Below, one piece after another: positions 9,855-20,571 of a stretch of 64,000 nucleotides of DNA. The translations under genes were made by a program, and so were the position numbers. A model generated the notes under the pieces. The model was given only the letters and a program-made list of their open reading frames with translations, did not search any database and was not told the origin of the DNA. Source of the DNA: Acanthococcus lagerstroemiae (lineage: Eukaryota; Arthropoda; Insecta; Hemiptera; Eriococcidae); assembly GCA_031841125.1 (NCBI GenBank), contig JAJSSI010000013.1:81011-145010 (forward strand), in the 5' to 3' direction. The stretch's first letter is position 1. Every line of letters begins with the position of its first letter.

Positions 9855-10228
9855 TCAAAACCAGTGGTGGTAGCCTAGATTTTTTGAGGTGTAGCAAAAC
9901 CCCATTTTGACTAGAGTAAAAAATTGATGATTTTTCTGGTTGTAGCAAAAATTTCAAGGTAATTTCAGGGGCTCCTATCACCAAAATCACCCCCCCCCCT
10001 CAAAAAAGTTGTTCTTCAACGCAAACATTCTCTATTTATTTTACTACAACATGCAAAACTTGCCTGTACTCTGTACTCTTAGATGAAGATGATTTTGTAT
10101 TAAAAAGTTCCAAAAAAAGAGGAGATTTTTTGGGGTGTAGCAAACGTTTTTCTGAGGTGTAGCAAGCTGTTTTGAGGTGTAGCAACTTGCTACACACGCT
10201 ATATAAAAGCTGCCACCGCTGGTCAAAA
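9855..10228. mobile_element. MITE with internal GTGTAGCAA repeats
   Basis: The 362-bp element (9861-10222) has inverted ends CCAGTGGTGGTAGC / GCTGCCACCGCTGG and is flanked by TCAAAA on both sides (9855-9860, 10223-10228). GAGGTGTAGCAA-like motifs recur near both ends, as subterminal transposase-binding repeats often do. Termini beginning with CCAGTGG suggest a hAT-like family, although the visible duplication is only 6 bp. Confidence 0.7.
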
Positions 10229-10322
10229 CGTAATGAGGAAGTTGAACAAACAGCCTTCAAAGCTATTTCTTTCCATTGCAAAGTGTATGTTGTTTCCCGA
10301 AACACATACTTAGTCGTCGTGA

Positions 10323-10460
10323 CAGGTATTTGGTCGCGTCCTCTGGTCAATGACGCGATGCTCGAAAGGGTAGTTCCTGTGGCGGGGGTGCGGTGTCATA
10401 GGGCCATTTTGGCATGCGTGCATCGCCATACGTCCCACCACACATAGGTATTTGGTCGCG
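10323..10460 (+). repeat. Direct repeat AGGTATTTGGTCGCG
   Basis: The 15-bp sequence occurs at 10324-10338 and 10446-10460 in the same orientation, about 122 bp apart. Its origin is unclear. Confidence 0.5.
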
Positions 10461-10529
10461 CAGTGTCTGATTGTAGAAAGCGTCTCTTTCAGCTAGCTTC
10501 CTTATTCGCGGAAACATGTTGCATATCCA

Positions 10530-10859
10530 TCAGACAGTACCATTTGCCCGACTGATGTATGAGGACGACACAACAAAACATCTCTTTTTCGCGTACGTGT
10601 CGCTGATAACAACAAAATTCAAGAAGTTTGTCCCTTGCTCTATTATGAATGTATAGTCCTTGAATTTGCAGCGTGCACCGTCTACTTTTGCGAATGCCCT
10701 TCCATTCTTATCTACAAATTGTCCAACCGGAAGATCCTGCTTGTCGTCATCGTTATCGCTCGCCTCATGGTTTTCTTTATCCGACAGATCATCTCCGATG
10801 ATGCTGTCACTACTATAGCCATCATTCTTTGTACAATACACCACTGCGTTATTCTCCAT
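10530..10859 (-). CDS. Small acidic hypothetical protein (109 aa)
   Basis: The ORF MENNAVVYCTKNDGYSS...SRANGTV starts just after a convincing acceptor (TTTTTATGTTGCAG), so it may be an internal or terminal exon whose first ATG is usable. Residues 15-45 are rich in D, E and S. The second half (GQFVDKNGRAFAKV..., FVVISDTYAKKRCFV) has a compact, possibly beta-rich character but no motif I recognise. It lies downstream of the CACTA-like debris on the same strand and could be its last exon. It is intact over its visible length. Confidence 0.35.
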   Translation of the reverse strand: MENNAVVYCTKNDGYSSDSIIGDDLSDKENHEASDNDDDKQDLPVGQFVDKNGRAFAKVDGARCKFKDYTFIIEQGTNFLNFVVISDTYAKKRCFVVSSSYISRANGTV

Positions 10860-11009
10860 GATTTGGCTGCAACATAAAAACAGAAGCATACACGCGGGTC
10901 ACATATAAATTAGTTATGTAGGAATGAAATCCGTGCATAAAATTACCTAATAATCTTTGATTCAGTATACATACATGTAGGAATATTAATGAAGGTATCT
11001 AACAAGGAC

Positions 11010-12184
11010 TCACTCTTGGTACCCACTGTTGGGCACATCTTGACACATTTGCGCGGGCAGTGCAAAGCACTCCTCTTTCAGACATTCAAGCGGAAATGTG
11101 TACAAGCGATCTGAGATCTGGTCACAAAGAGTAATGCCAGCCTGTGTAGATGGAATTGTCGATGACGACGTCATTTGGAGGTTGAATAAAGGTCGCATTC
11201 AGCTGAACACATAACCAATGAGAAAAATGTCACCAGTATCTTGATCCGGCTGAATCTTCTACAACCGAATGTAGTCGTCTCGAGTCTCACCACTCACAAA
11301 GCAGTATCTATCGGCCTGATTGTCAGTGCGTACTTTAAATGGCTGATAACGAAGCTCGCAAAAACGTTCAAACTGTTTGTGGTCAGTCACAGAGCCTCTA
11401 CCACTTTCGAAATCAGTCAGATGATCGTACTCTCGCATGCTTTCGTTGTCGCTATCATCTTCTATTGGCCTACACAGTTCCGGCTGTTCGTAATATGCCT
11501 CAACAGAATGCACGATTCGACTCTTTTCATGTCTAGAGTAGACTGGTAACTTTGTTGATGAGTTGAACGAGTGGCTGGAAGTGGCCCTTCACCAATCGCT
11601 TGATGTGGCCCAAACAATTTTCATAGCGGAAGGCAGAAAGAGAATCATTTTCTGGCTTCTAGTAATCGCTCGTTAATTACACGAAGACTGTCCTTATTTA
11701 GTTTATACATCGCGCCGAATGTACCACCCCCCGTGAAATAATTCAGCAGTGTACGCAGGTGACCTGTTACCATGTGCATAAAATCTAGCACGCAATCCGA
11801 AACTATGTTGAAATGTGAAATTTCTGTCAATGCCGTAGGATGAAGGTGGGAAGAGAATTTAGCTTCTTCAACCGACAAGTGTCTACGACTCATGCCAGCC
11901 AAGTACGAAGGTGTGATCTCTTCACCATCATTGTCACCAGCATCATCGTCATACTCAAACATTTCATCATCCAGGTCGTCACCCTCATCCTCTATCGCAT
12001 CACCTGAATGAACATTATCAACACACTCCACTACATTTGCCGACTCGTCATCACTGTCCTCCCTCACATACATTCGGTTTTGCTGGTGCGGATCTTCAAT
12101 AGTACGAGCGAAGATGAGGAAATCGCGGTGGGTTCGCTTGGCATTGTGTAAACTTGAATAACAAACGGTGTGTTTCTTTGTCAC
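11010..12184 (-). pseudogene. CACTA/EnSpm-like (Tnp2-related) transposase debris
   Basis: The first reading frame (11645-12184) has a D/E-rich segment and then LTEISHFNIVSDCVLDFMH, followed by TGHLRTLLNYF and INERLLEARK. This matches the F..(V/I)...(V/L)D.MH...G motif of Tnp2-type transposases found in insects. Directly after it, in another frame, comes FRYENCLGHIKRLVKG (about 11550-11631), the C-terminal motif of the same family. The 100 or more residues usually between them are missing, so there is an internal deletion. Further shifted pieces continue at 11259-11513 (QFERFCELRY, DNQADRYCFVSG) and 11010-11198. The exact superfamily is from memory and less certain than the fact that this is a dead transposase. 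Confidence 0.5.
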
Positions 12185-12642
12185 CTGTTGGTTTTTCTTA
12201 TTTACTTACGTATACATATAAATTATACGGTACGCAATTTCCAAATAATCTGGATTATTTATCGCCAGGTTCCTTTTCCTTACTTTAGAGTTCGTCGGCA
12301 GCCCGGCTTGTACTTTTGTTTGTACTCGTACTTGTACCCCTACCATTTACCTGTATGTAGAAGATTAGACTTACCGGCGAATAGCTGTAAACGCATTACT
12401 CGCCATTGTCGTGAATTTTCACGCTGGACATTTTAGGCGTGTATAGACGTGGTTCATGTACCTACTTAGAATGATGTAGTTCGATTCGGTTAATATTTTA
12501 TTTTCATGCTTTTTACTGTTTTACGTTTGTGTTTTAACGAGATTCGTGTTGATTCATTAATTAAATCTTTGCATCGATACTTAGTGTTCTTAATTCTGCG
12601 TTGTAACCCGCTTACAAATCAACACTTTAACACGTTCGCATC
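12185..12642. other. Leader region of the gypsy remnant, possible LTR
   Basis: No ORF is seen. The AT-rich 12470-12640 segment leads directly into the gag frame and could be an LTR end plus leader, but I found no matching second LTR downstream. Confidence 0.3.
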
Positions 12643-14331
12643 ATGTCAGTAAAGGCTAAATTTCATTTTGCGTGCGAAGAATCTGCCAAAAGTTCGAAAT
12701 CCAATGTTCGGACTATTAAGTGTATATCTCTTGACGGTCAGTCTTCAGTTTATCGCTTCCCAGAGGATTACCAAGCAATCTCCGCACACGTTGAGCTGGC
12801 GAATATATCAATAGTCAAAAGTGTTATTTCACAATTAAACGTCCGTGGAAAGATTCGCAGAATATGGGTTACAATGGATGCAGAGACCTCCAAAATCTAT
12901 GTCGATTCAGATGGTAACGTATGCTTCCGTGGTACATATTTGGATGAAATTGTGGATCATTCTCATGAGTCGTTTGCACCAACTTTAGAACAGAAGTAGC
13001 ACTCTTCAATAAAGTCAATAACAAAGGACATGGTGATTGAAAATTTTGTCGGAAAGACACAGAACGCGGCCACATGGCTAATCCAGTTCGAAAAAGAGTG
13101 TATCCGACTGGAAATCCCGGGGGATCGTTTCGTGGAGGTCATTCGCCTATTTTTAGAGGGAGCAGTCAACAACTGGTACAGCATCAACCTTAAGCTGATT
13201 GGAATTGAAGAACCATGGAACACGTGGAAATCTAGCTTTCTAGAACCATTTGGGCTGAAGGGCTGGAATGAGGTAACGTCCGCATTCACGTTCCGCCGTA
13301 TTAAAGGTTCGCTCACTGAATACGCGTTGAAAAAACTTAAATTAATGTTAGAGGCAGATTCGTCGCTTTCAGCTCAAACTCGTATTAATCGCTGCCGGCT
13401 ATTGTTAGAGATAAGTTGGACCGTGCCTCTATCAAGACACAAGGCTCTGAGTTAAATAACGTAGAACATTTAGTTAACAAAAAAAAAAAAAAAAAAAAAA
13501 AATAGAACTAATTGGTCTAGTAGTAAGATCGGAAGCTCGGAAACAGATAGTTTCAAAAAAGGTGGTAAGAGGCAGTGCATTCTCTGTGAAAAAGCTGGCT
13601 ATCCATTTCGATTTCACGCACCTTCTGTGTGTTGGAACAATCCGGATAGTCCGGAAAGTAACCATGACTGGTTGGCGAGCAAAAAGGGCCCCAGTTCCCA
13701 GGGCAGAAATGTGAGAATAGTTAATAACGTCGAGCTAGAAGACGTCATTAATGGTGCTGTGCTCGACCAAAAAAACTTAAATTGACTCCACTCATTGCTG
13801 TCCAAGTCAAAATTGAGGGCGATTCTGCGCGCGCCCTCTGCGACCCTGGTGCGAACATTTCGGTGGTTAACTATCGTTACGTACAAAAATTTGGCAAGGA
13901 GATGCAAGTATTGAAATCCTACACTTGTAGAACGATGGGTGGAGTAGAACGATTCGTTGGTGTGATGAAACTTACTATGCGTAGTGAGGCTATAAAAAAA
14001 GACGTCTGGTTTTTTGTGGTCGATGATGATGAATTTGCGTAGGTATGATGTACTGCTTGGTTTAGACTGCATACAAATTTTCCGGTTGTGTCAGGATCAT
14101 CGATTAAAGATATCGCAAGCTCCCAAACACGACGCCTTGTCCCAGCGGGTTCAGGATAATGGTCGCAAGCTTTCGCAACAATTGTCACTCCTAGGTAATG
14201 TCAAATCAGGTCATGATTGTAAGTTACATAAATGAGTTCCCGAAAAATGGGAACAGCATATCGATGGCTTAAAGGAAAAATGTTGTATGTCCAAAATCCT
14301 TTGTTCAGAGAAAAACGCACTTGAAATAATG
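12643..14331 (+). pseudogene. Ty3/gypsy gag-protease remnant
   Basis: A leader ORF (12643-12999, MSVKAKFHFACEE...) runs in the same frame into gag after a TAG and a short gap. Gag (13030-13455) has NAATWLIQFEKEC, FLEGAVNNWY, FGLKGWNEV and RIKGSLTEYALKKL, the signature of a gypsy Gag common in insects. After a 24-A run that breaks the frame, a zinc-knuckle-like part follows (CILCEKAGYPFRFH...C). An aspartic protease comes next (13782-14235), with ALCDPGANISVVN around the catalytic D and YDVLLGLDCIQ. A last shifted piece (about 14235-14331) reads VPEKWEQHIDGLKEK, the linker before RT. RT, RNase H, integrase and the 3' LTR are absent. The active site reads DPG rather than the usual DSG or DTG. 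Confidence 0.8.
13479..13502 (+). repeat. 24-nt poly-A run inside gag
   Basis: The run interrupts the gypsy gag frame between the capsid-like and zinc-knuckle parts, in a region usually lysine-rich, so it looks like an expanded lysine-codon tract. Confidence 0.8.
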
Positions 14332-14412
14332 AAGGTCAGATTCTGTAGTTCTGCAAGTACAGAAACTTACAGAAACTCCAGAAAGTCGGTGCTCGAACAT
14401 TCTCTCTGCAGT

Positions 14413-14453
14413 TACAGAAAGTGCAAAAAAGTTGCCCAAACGCACTTTCTGTA
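14413..14453. repeat. Hairpin, 12-bp perfect stem
   Basis: TACAGAAAGTGC (14413-14424) pairs with GCACTTTCTGTA (14442-14453). Related ACAGAAAC / GTTTCTGTA motifs flank it (around 14361 and 14471), so it is probably the centre of an old inverted-repeat element. Confidence 0.65.
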
Positions 14454-14981
14454 CATTTTGTCAATTTTGGTAGTTTCTGTATGCTGCCCAAACAGACCTA
14501 TTTTGATTCAACAGACGCTAATATTTTTTCCTGACGTCTTGGCCGTATTATATGGGGTTAGCAGGGCGTCCATTTAGTCACTTTTTTCTACAAAGGTCAC
14601 TTCTTGCCACTCATTCTGTATACATTTCACTTTTCAATAATCTGTTGTCATGCTGAAAATTAAATTTTCAGATTCCAGAAATTCAGCCACCCAGCACGCG
14701 AATGCGACGCGAAATTTATCTGAAAAACTTGCATAAATTGTTCGTTTATTTTCAAATAAAAACTGTTTTCTTTCATACTAGCATCAGAAATTAATGAAAG
14801 TCGTCGTAGTATGCAATTGAAGAATATTCTGCTTTGTACAGCAGTGAAATATTAGTTGCTCCTGAACGCTGCTGAATAAAATTTTCTGCGCAGTTCTGCT
14901 TCCAATATAGTCCGCTCCGAGACGCTCCAGAGAAATAATTATGTGGCAGAATATAATTGATGAAACGTAGTGGAACGCTGC

Positions 14982-15040
14982 GGAAAATAGATTTTGTTCG
15001 AAGCAGAACTATATGGAAATAGATTTTGTTCGAGGCGGAA
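14982..15040. repeat. 33-bp tandem repeat
   Basis: AAATAGATTTTGTTCGA followed by AGCAGAA or GGCGGAA occurs twice with 33-bp spacing. A third degenerate copy follows (GGAAATATGATTTTTTCCGC). Confidence 0.7.
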
Positions 15041-15992
15041 TAATGCGGAAATATGATTTTTTCCGCGTCAGTAGAGGAACAGAATTCCGCAGCTGAACGT
15101 TGCGTGATAGGAATACCGTACAGGATTGCGGAAACGGATTCAGTTTCTTCGCGACTGAAGTTGCGGAAATTATTTTCCGTTTCAGTAGCGAGAAAAAAGT
15201 ATCTCATTTTGCAGAAATTTTGAGACGCTGCGGAATTTTGCGGAATTTAAATGTAAAAATGGTCAATAGGGCTACAGATATGTTTTCTCGGTGACAATGA
15301 GGATGGAAGGGAGGTATGGCGAAAGCTCGGCTCGTAGACGGTACCGGACCGTACACCTACCTTTACCTTCTCTAACTTTGGGGGTTTAGGTCCCTGATCG
15401 TGCAATCAATCTCCAACACGACCTGCACTCTCGACCTGCACTCTCGACTCGAGCGTTAACCATCCATGCGATTACTCAGCACGGAACATGATGACGTCGA
15501 GCGAGAGGATTGCTAGAGGGAAAGAGAGAGAGAGAGAAAGAGAGAGCGACACCGATAGACCTGATTATGTGAAATAATATCAACAACAAGAATAAGTTTC
15601 GGTTCGCTCCTTCCTGTATTTCATGAATTTTACATTATATGCGAGTTCTGTACAACTTCTTCTATGAGTATCAAAGGTAATAATTTCGCACTTCGCGACA
15701 GGAGGTTTAGGGAGGCTTAAAGGGCGGATTATTACTACAGATCCTTTATTGTTTATTATTGAATTTTGCTGTACCTTTAGCCTATATTTGCTGTTTCCAA
15801 ATGCAGTTGAGTACGAAAAATTCTGTGCAGCAGATTGAATACACGTATGTTCTCAGGTTTGAGTTCTGTTATTCCACTTAGCTCATCTTCAACAACCATT
15901 GATTCTAAGGAATAAACCAATTAGATTAATATATTTTAACACATTTAGTAATGACTTGTTACAAAATGTTTAAAGAAACACTAAATTTATAA

Positions 15993-16508
15993 TTATTTTA
16001 AGTTTTGTAAACAAATTTTCTTCTGCAATACTGTACCTGCATCGCTATCTGAATCTGATAAATTGTCATTTCCAGAATTTGGGATGAATTCAGGATCACT
16101 ATCATTCTCTTCTTGCACATCTGTATCATCGGTTATTTGAGCAGCAAAATTATCTGAGTCGGGTACCAGTGGAGTAATAATTGTAGATACAGCATCAGTA
16201 GCTTCAATACATTCGTTTGAAGTTATGTTACTTCTCAAAACTGTCAGTGGTGTAAGTGTTAACGATGCTTCTTTGAAGTTGATATCACTTGTCGAGTTCG
16301 TAATATTCTCAAACTGTTTTGAAGTTTCTGGGGTAATGACTTTTCTGTCAGCAACTACAGCTTGTCTGCACGCAATATCATATTTGCTAAGCAAATTGTT
16401 CAATTCGGAATCCACGTTATTACTTTCATTACTATTATTATAATTAATTACTGCAAGTTCTAGCATTTTACTTGCTCGACATGTCCACATTTTACCATTT
16501 GAACACAA
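15993..16508 (-). CDS. Acidic, asparagine/serine-rich hypothetical protein (171 aa)
   Basis: The intact ORF starts MCSNGKMWTCRASKML and ends NLK. It is rich in N, S, T and D, with a strongly acidic C-terminal stretch (SDPEFIPNSGNDNLSDSDSDAG). No catalytic domain is visible. Acidic pieces of this kind are typical first exons of insect transposon proteins or of regulatory proteins. A possible donor (CAG|GTACAG) lies near its end (about 16036), so the last residues may not be coding. It lies downstream of the hAT remnant on the same strand but shows no similarity to it. Confidence 0.35.
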   Translation of the reverse strand: MCSNGKMWTCRASKMLELAVINYNNSNESNNVDSELNNLLSKYDIACRQAVVADRKVITPETSKQFENITNSTSDINFKEASLTLTPLTVLRSNITSNECIEATDAVSTIITPLVPDSDNFAAQITDDTDVQEENDSDPEFIPNSGNDNLSDSDSDAGTVLQKKICLQNLK

Positions 16509-16645
16509 AGTACACAGAGCTCAATTATTTACCTAAACATTAATTACTTTACTGCCAACCGATTTAATAATGACAAAGAATACGATGAGAAACACTCTAA
16601 TCAGTTGTTGTTATCACTGTTGCCACTGAGTTAGATTACTTTAAA

Positions 16646-16897
16646 AACCTCGTATATCATTAAAAGAAAATCCACAACATTTTGTTTCTTAAGTGTGAAA
16701 ACCTCGTAAATTGATTTGCGAGGTTTTCACACTCATTTATTAAACCTTCTGATTTACGAGGTTTTAAAAATTACTTTTAGGGACTATACTTCACGTATCT
16801 GACTTACAAGATTATCACCACTCAATGCAGCTATTTTTTTACTATAAGAAACCTCGTAAATCGCTTTTTTGATGAAACCTGTACTTACGAGGTTTTC
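16646..16897. repeat. Cluster of AACCTCGTAAAT motifs in both orientations
   Basis: The motif occurs forward at 16646 (variant CGTATATC), 16700 and 16849, and inverted at 16716, 16751 and 16884. The central pair forms a palindrome with 19-bp arms (16692-16710 and 16715-16733, one mismatch) around a TTGA loop. The cluster covers the 3' end of the hAT reading frame and has probably replaced the conserved end of that gene. Confidence 0.75.
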
Positions 16898-17738
16898 ATT
16901 CCACAATGATGTAAATGATCTTTCTGACAATGCAAGGTATAAAGATAAATCCTTGCATTTCATTTCTTCAATTTCCTCCATACTAATACCTTCATTTCCT
17001 ATTCTCTCTTGCATTTTTATTCTGGCTTGCAAGCCATTATATTTGCCCGACATATTTGAAGCATTATCAGAACACTGTCCTCGATAGTTCTTCAAATTGA
17101 TTTCATTTTTTTCGAAAAATTCCACAATGCAATCTTCCATATCTGAAGCTCTATGACCATCAAGAGGAATAAATTTTAAACATCTTTCAACTGGAATATA
17201 ATTTTTATCTATATACCTGACTGCTAAGGTCAATTGATCTATGTGGGCACAATCAGGGGTAGAATCAGCTATGTATGAAAAATACTTTGCATTTTTAATT
17301 TCATTAATAATATGTTTAAAAACATGCCTACTCATTACTTCAATAAATTCATCACAAGTAGTAGATGACAAATAGTTTGTGTTTCCAGAACCGCAGTTAC
17401 CATGTTTAAGGAGATGCTGGCTCATAAAATCATCATAGACTGCCAAAAATTCTAAAACTCCAAGAAAGTTACCATTGTGAATTGATCCAATAGTTTGATT
17501 TTTACCTCTAAATGCAATTCCACGAGAAGATAAATATTTAACTGCATCAACCACTCGTTTCAAAACACTTTGCCAATATGATTTTTCAGCTTTGTATTGT
17601 TCCATCAACTTTGCATCAATATTACCCACAATCCTACACTGCTGAATATAAATACTACAGTACATACGATGATCATTGCTAGATCCATGCTCACTAACTT
17701 TTGCCCACTGGTTTTTCCAGTCAATAAAACCACTAGAC
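16784..17738 (-). pseudogene. hAT transposase, N-terminal half (ZMYM/DUF4371 type)
   Basis: The exon starts after ...AATTATTTTAG at 17738 and reads GFIDWKNQWAKVSEHGSS, the usual entry of ZMYM-like hAT proteins. It then runs through VKYLSSRGIAFRG, IADSTPDCAHIDQLTLAVR (first catalytic D region) and RGQCSDNASNMSGKYNGLQA (second D region). After about 17014 the similarity stops. The remaining residues to the TGA at 16784 run into a motif cluster of unrelated sequence, so the second half (including the dimerisation domain) is missing. No upstream exon with the zinc finger was found. No frameshift was seen within the preserved part. Confidence 0.75.
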
Positions 17739-17913
17739 CTAAAATAATTAAAATTAGGCTTGGCAAATAGATGGCAGGGTATACAGAATAGTGCATTTTG
17801 TTAACCATCTTATAACCGTTATACCAAACGTACTCGAAGAGATGCCATGCTGGCGTACTCGTATTCCCTTTCTGTATGAAGGTAGCAGTTATACCGCGAG
17901 AGGTCGCTGTAGT

Positions 17914-17946
17914 CAGTGAAGTAAGTGTGCCGGTGTTACTTCACTG
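17914..17946. repeat. Hairpin, 11-bp perfect stem
   Basis: CAGTGAAGTAA and TTACTTCACTG flank an 11-nt loop. It stands just upstream of the hAT remnant and may be a leftover end of a small inverted-repeat element. Confidence 0.5.
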
Positions 17947-18474
17947 CTAACACCCCCTCCCAGCAACTCTCGGAGATTATCATTGTTTGTTTATAAACAC
18001 GGATACTTTCCTTTTTCAAAAACAACTGCACAGAAACTATGGAGTTATCTTCTCGCTGAATTTGATCGGACTTGGATACATAGGAGTCAGATTTTCGTCA
18101 GATATTTTCTTCACTGTCTGAATGCTCCCAGAAACAAAGCTTCTTCTCGCATAGACTTTCAAGGCAGTCATTCTAGTCATTAATGTGTAAGTTATAATGA
18201 TAAGACAGTCGTACATTAGAGGTGGACAAAGTGCACAGAAAGACAAACCTTCTTCTCACTTTGCCTAATTCTACTTTGAAAATATGAAAAATACATAATA
18301 TTAAAAAAAAAAACATTCTTATCGCTAGCAACTTATTTGGTAGGTCATTTGAGAACATCTTGCAGTAGAGGAACGGGGGTCTTAACATTGGCCATGATTA
18401 CGTTATTATACTTATTGATCAATCGTTTTAGAGATCGACCTCAGTAAGTGTGTTTGACAAGCCTCAAGTTGGAC
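17947..18474. other. No gene recognised
   Basis: The interval is AT-rich, with only short reading frames. It would hold the 3' end of the large copia element that follows, but I could not identify an LTR or polypurine tract. Confidence 0.35.
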
Positions 18475-18906
18475 TTATAGAAGCGGTTTTGTAAGAATAT
18501 CCGCAACTTGTTGTGAAGTTGGGACTTGTACAACGCGGATTACACCGTTTGCTACGTGTTCCTTTATCTTAAAGTACCTGAGTTCTACATGTTTTAATCT
18601 ACTTTTCCCCAGGAGAGTAGTTGCTTGACACAGTGCTGCGTAGTTGTCTTCAAAGATTGTAACAGGTACCACCTTAATCTTTACCGTTTCTTCAGTTAAT
18701 CTTATCAGATACAATACTTCATGTGTTGCCTCATTTAGGGCGATGTACTCTGCTTCTGTCGTGTGCTCTGCAATACTGTCTTGTAAGCGAGAGCACCACG
18801 ACACTGGTGTTCCAAAGAATCTTACCACCAATCCTGCGGTTGACTTTCTGGTACAATCACCTGCGTGGTCAGCGTCTACGTACACATCCATAATACCTGC
18901 AAGCAT
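18475..18906 (-). pseudogene. Copia RNase H and polyprotein end
   Basis: The RNase H residues are preserved: MDVYVDADHAGD (D), EHTTEAEYIAL (E), TIFEDNYAAL (D), and the closing VADILTKPL. It is frameshifted from the RT but internally intact. Confidence 0.85.
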
Positions 18907-20087
18907 AGATCACTTGTAAAATCTTTCATGGGTTTTGGACAAAGGATACCAAGGTCTGTTGTTTTGGAGAGATAGAAGAGTATTCTTTGAAGAAGTGTCC
19001 ATTGCAAAGATGTGGGTCTTGTTTGGAAGCGTGCCAGGTAATTTACAGGAAAACTTAAATCAGGTCGTGTGTAGTTTGCTAGGAAGATTAGTGCACCTAG
19101 TAACTGCCTGTATGGAAATGATTTTTCTGGAAGTACAGGTGTTTTGGAATGTTCAGACAACGGAGGCATGGGAATAATTGACCATTTCTTAGTTGATAAC
19201 CTGGAATTTTCTAACGTGTAGTATTGACTGATTACAGATTGGGCATAGGAGGATTGGTGCAGGAATATACGATGACTTTTCTTTTCAACCTCAATTCCCA
19301 CAAAGATTGTCGGAAATTCGAGATTCCGTACTTCGTAATTCTTGTTAAGAAGTTCGAGTGTTCGTTTAATTCCATAGGAATCGTTGCCAGTTAGTAGGAA
19401 ATCGTCAACGAAAACGAGAATTATCATTATCAGGTTGGAGTTCCATTTTGTATATACGCAGGGTTCCCTTTTATTTTCTTTAAAACCAATCTTTCGTAAA
19501 AACTAGTGAATGTTCCGATGAAAACAGGCCAGACCAATGTCTAGGCCGTACAATGCTTTCTTCAACTTACATGTAAACTTTTTCGGATCGTGACCTAGTC
19601 CCTGTGGGATTGTCACATATTTTTCGCGATCAATCTGTCCATTTAAGAATGCATTAGTTAGATCAAGTTGCAGTAATTCCCAGCCGAATCGTGATGTTAA
19701 CACAAATAGCCACCTTATCGCTGGTGCTGAAGGTGTTGGAGATGCTGTTTCTAACTTGGTAGCTTTATTTTTGTCCAAGCAACCTACCACGACTAATCGT
19801 GCCTCGTATGTGCCATTCTTTTTGATTGTGAAAATCGACTTTAGGAGAATTGCTTGCTTTCCTTTCTGTTTTGGGACAATATCCCAGACATCATACCTTT
19901 CCATGGCATGTAGTTCTTTTGCTATTGCTTGTTGTCGCTTTTCTTTATCCGATCCAGTGATCGCTTGCTTATACGTTAATTTTTGTTCATAAGCTTTCTT
20001 AAAGGTGTACTCATCGTATTCTCCGAGTTTGTCGTATCGGATTTGGAGGAGGTTTACGTGAATGTTATCCCAATCGTAATTGATCAT
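18876..20087 (-). pseudogene. Copia reverse transcriptase in two frames
   Basis: The N-terminal part (19503-20087) has AIAKELHAMERYDVWDIVPK, then YEARLVVVGC and LQLDLTNAFLNG, with the first catalytic D. The frame then breaks near 19503. The C-terminal part (18876-19427) begins IILVFVDDFLLTGND, the catalytic FVDD box. It continues through the palm-thumb region (FPYRQLLGALIFLANYTRPD, a variant of YR...G.L.Y....RPD). Confidence 0.85.
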
Positions 20088-20186
20088 CTGTTCTTCTATT
20101 TCTTCGATTTCAGTTATTTCATCATCCGTGTCTTCAGGACTGTTAATAGTTTGGTTACTGTCGTGTTCGGGTTCATGAAGTTGTGG

Positions 20187-20546
20187 TTATTCGCCCCCTC
20201 CATTTTTGGAAATGTTGGAATGTGAGGATGAGGATTCATTCGTAGGAATTGTGGAAGTTTCTGGACATGTACAGGGATACGAGTTTAGATTGAATTTGGA
20301 GAATATTTCTTGTCGTAATTGAGTACTTTGATGAGAAGGAAAATCATCTTTAAATAATTTATTTTCATTTATGACAATATTACACACCCTTTCAACTTTC
20401 TGTGTTCTAGGATTGAATACTTTATAGCCAGTATTTGTGAAACCAACTAAGTAACAGATGTTCGACCTTAGCATAAACTTTCTACCATTTGGTACAGTTT
20501 TGTCGAAAACACTGACTTGAGAACCAAACAATTTTAGTTGGCCCAA
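20187..20546 (-). pseudogene. Copia integrase C-terminus / linker to RT
   Basis: It reads LKLFGSQVSVFDKTVPNGRK and YLVGFTNTGYKVFNPRTQKV, the conserved end of the integrase (usually ...G.K......R...G.Y.G......Y......). A serine-rich linker follows. It is shifted in frame relative to the integrase core and the RT. Confidence 0.7.
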
Positions 20547-20571
20547 GTTCGGTTTTTTACTGTAAAATATT

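Larger units (their letters stand above)
14332..15992. other. Non-coding, repeat-rich interval
   Basis: No gene is seen. It contains a 12-bp hairpin (14413-14453), GCGGAA-rich sequence with a 33-bp tandem repeat (14982-15040), a doubled CGACCTGCACTCT motif (about 15418-15447) and a GA microsatellite (about 15513-15548). The 15300-15760 part has the texture of a retrotransposon end (purine-rich tract, then pyrimidine-rich sequence), but I could not pair it with another copy. Confidence 0.4.

Noticed and set aside
15300..15760. LTR of the gypsy remnant
   Set aside because: Texture fits, but no matching sequence at the 5' side (12.2-12.6 kb) and no duplication could be found.
17605..17808. Minus-strand ORF with two hydrophobic segments, looking like a membrane protein
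   Set aside because: Another frame of the same stretch reads the conserved hAT entry GFIDWKNQWAK after a good splice acceptor, so the hydrophobic frame is a shadow.
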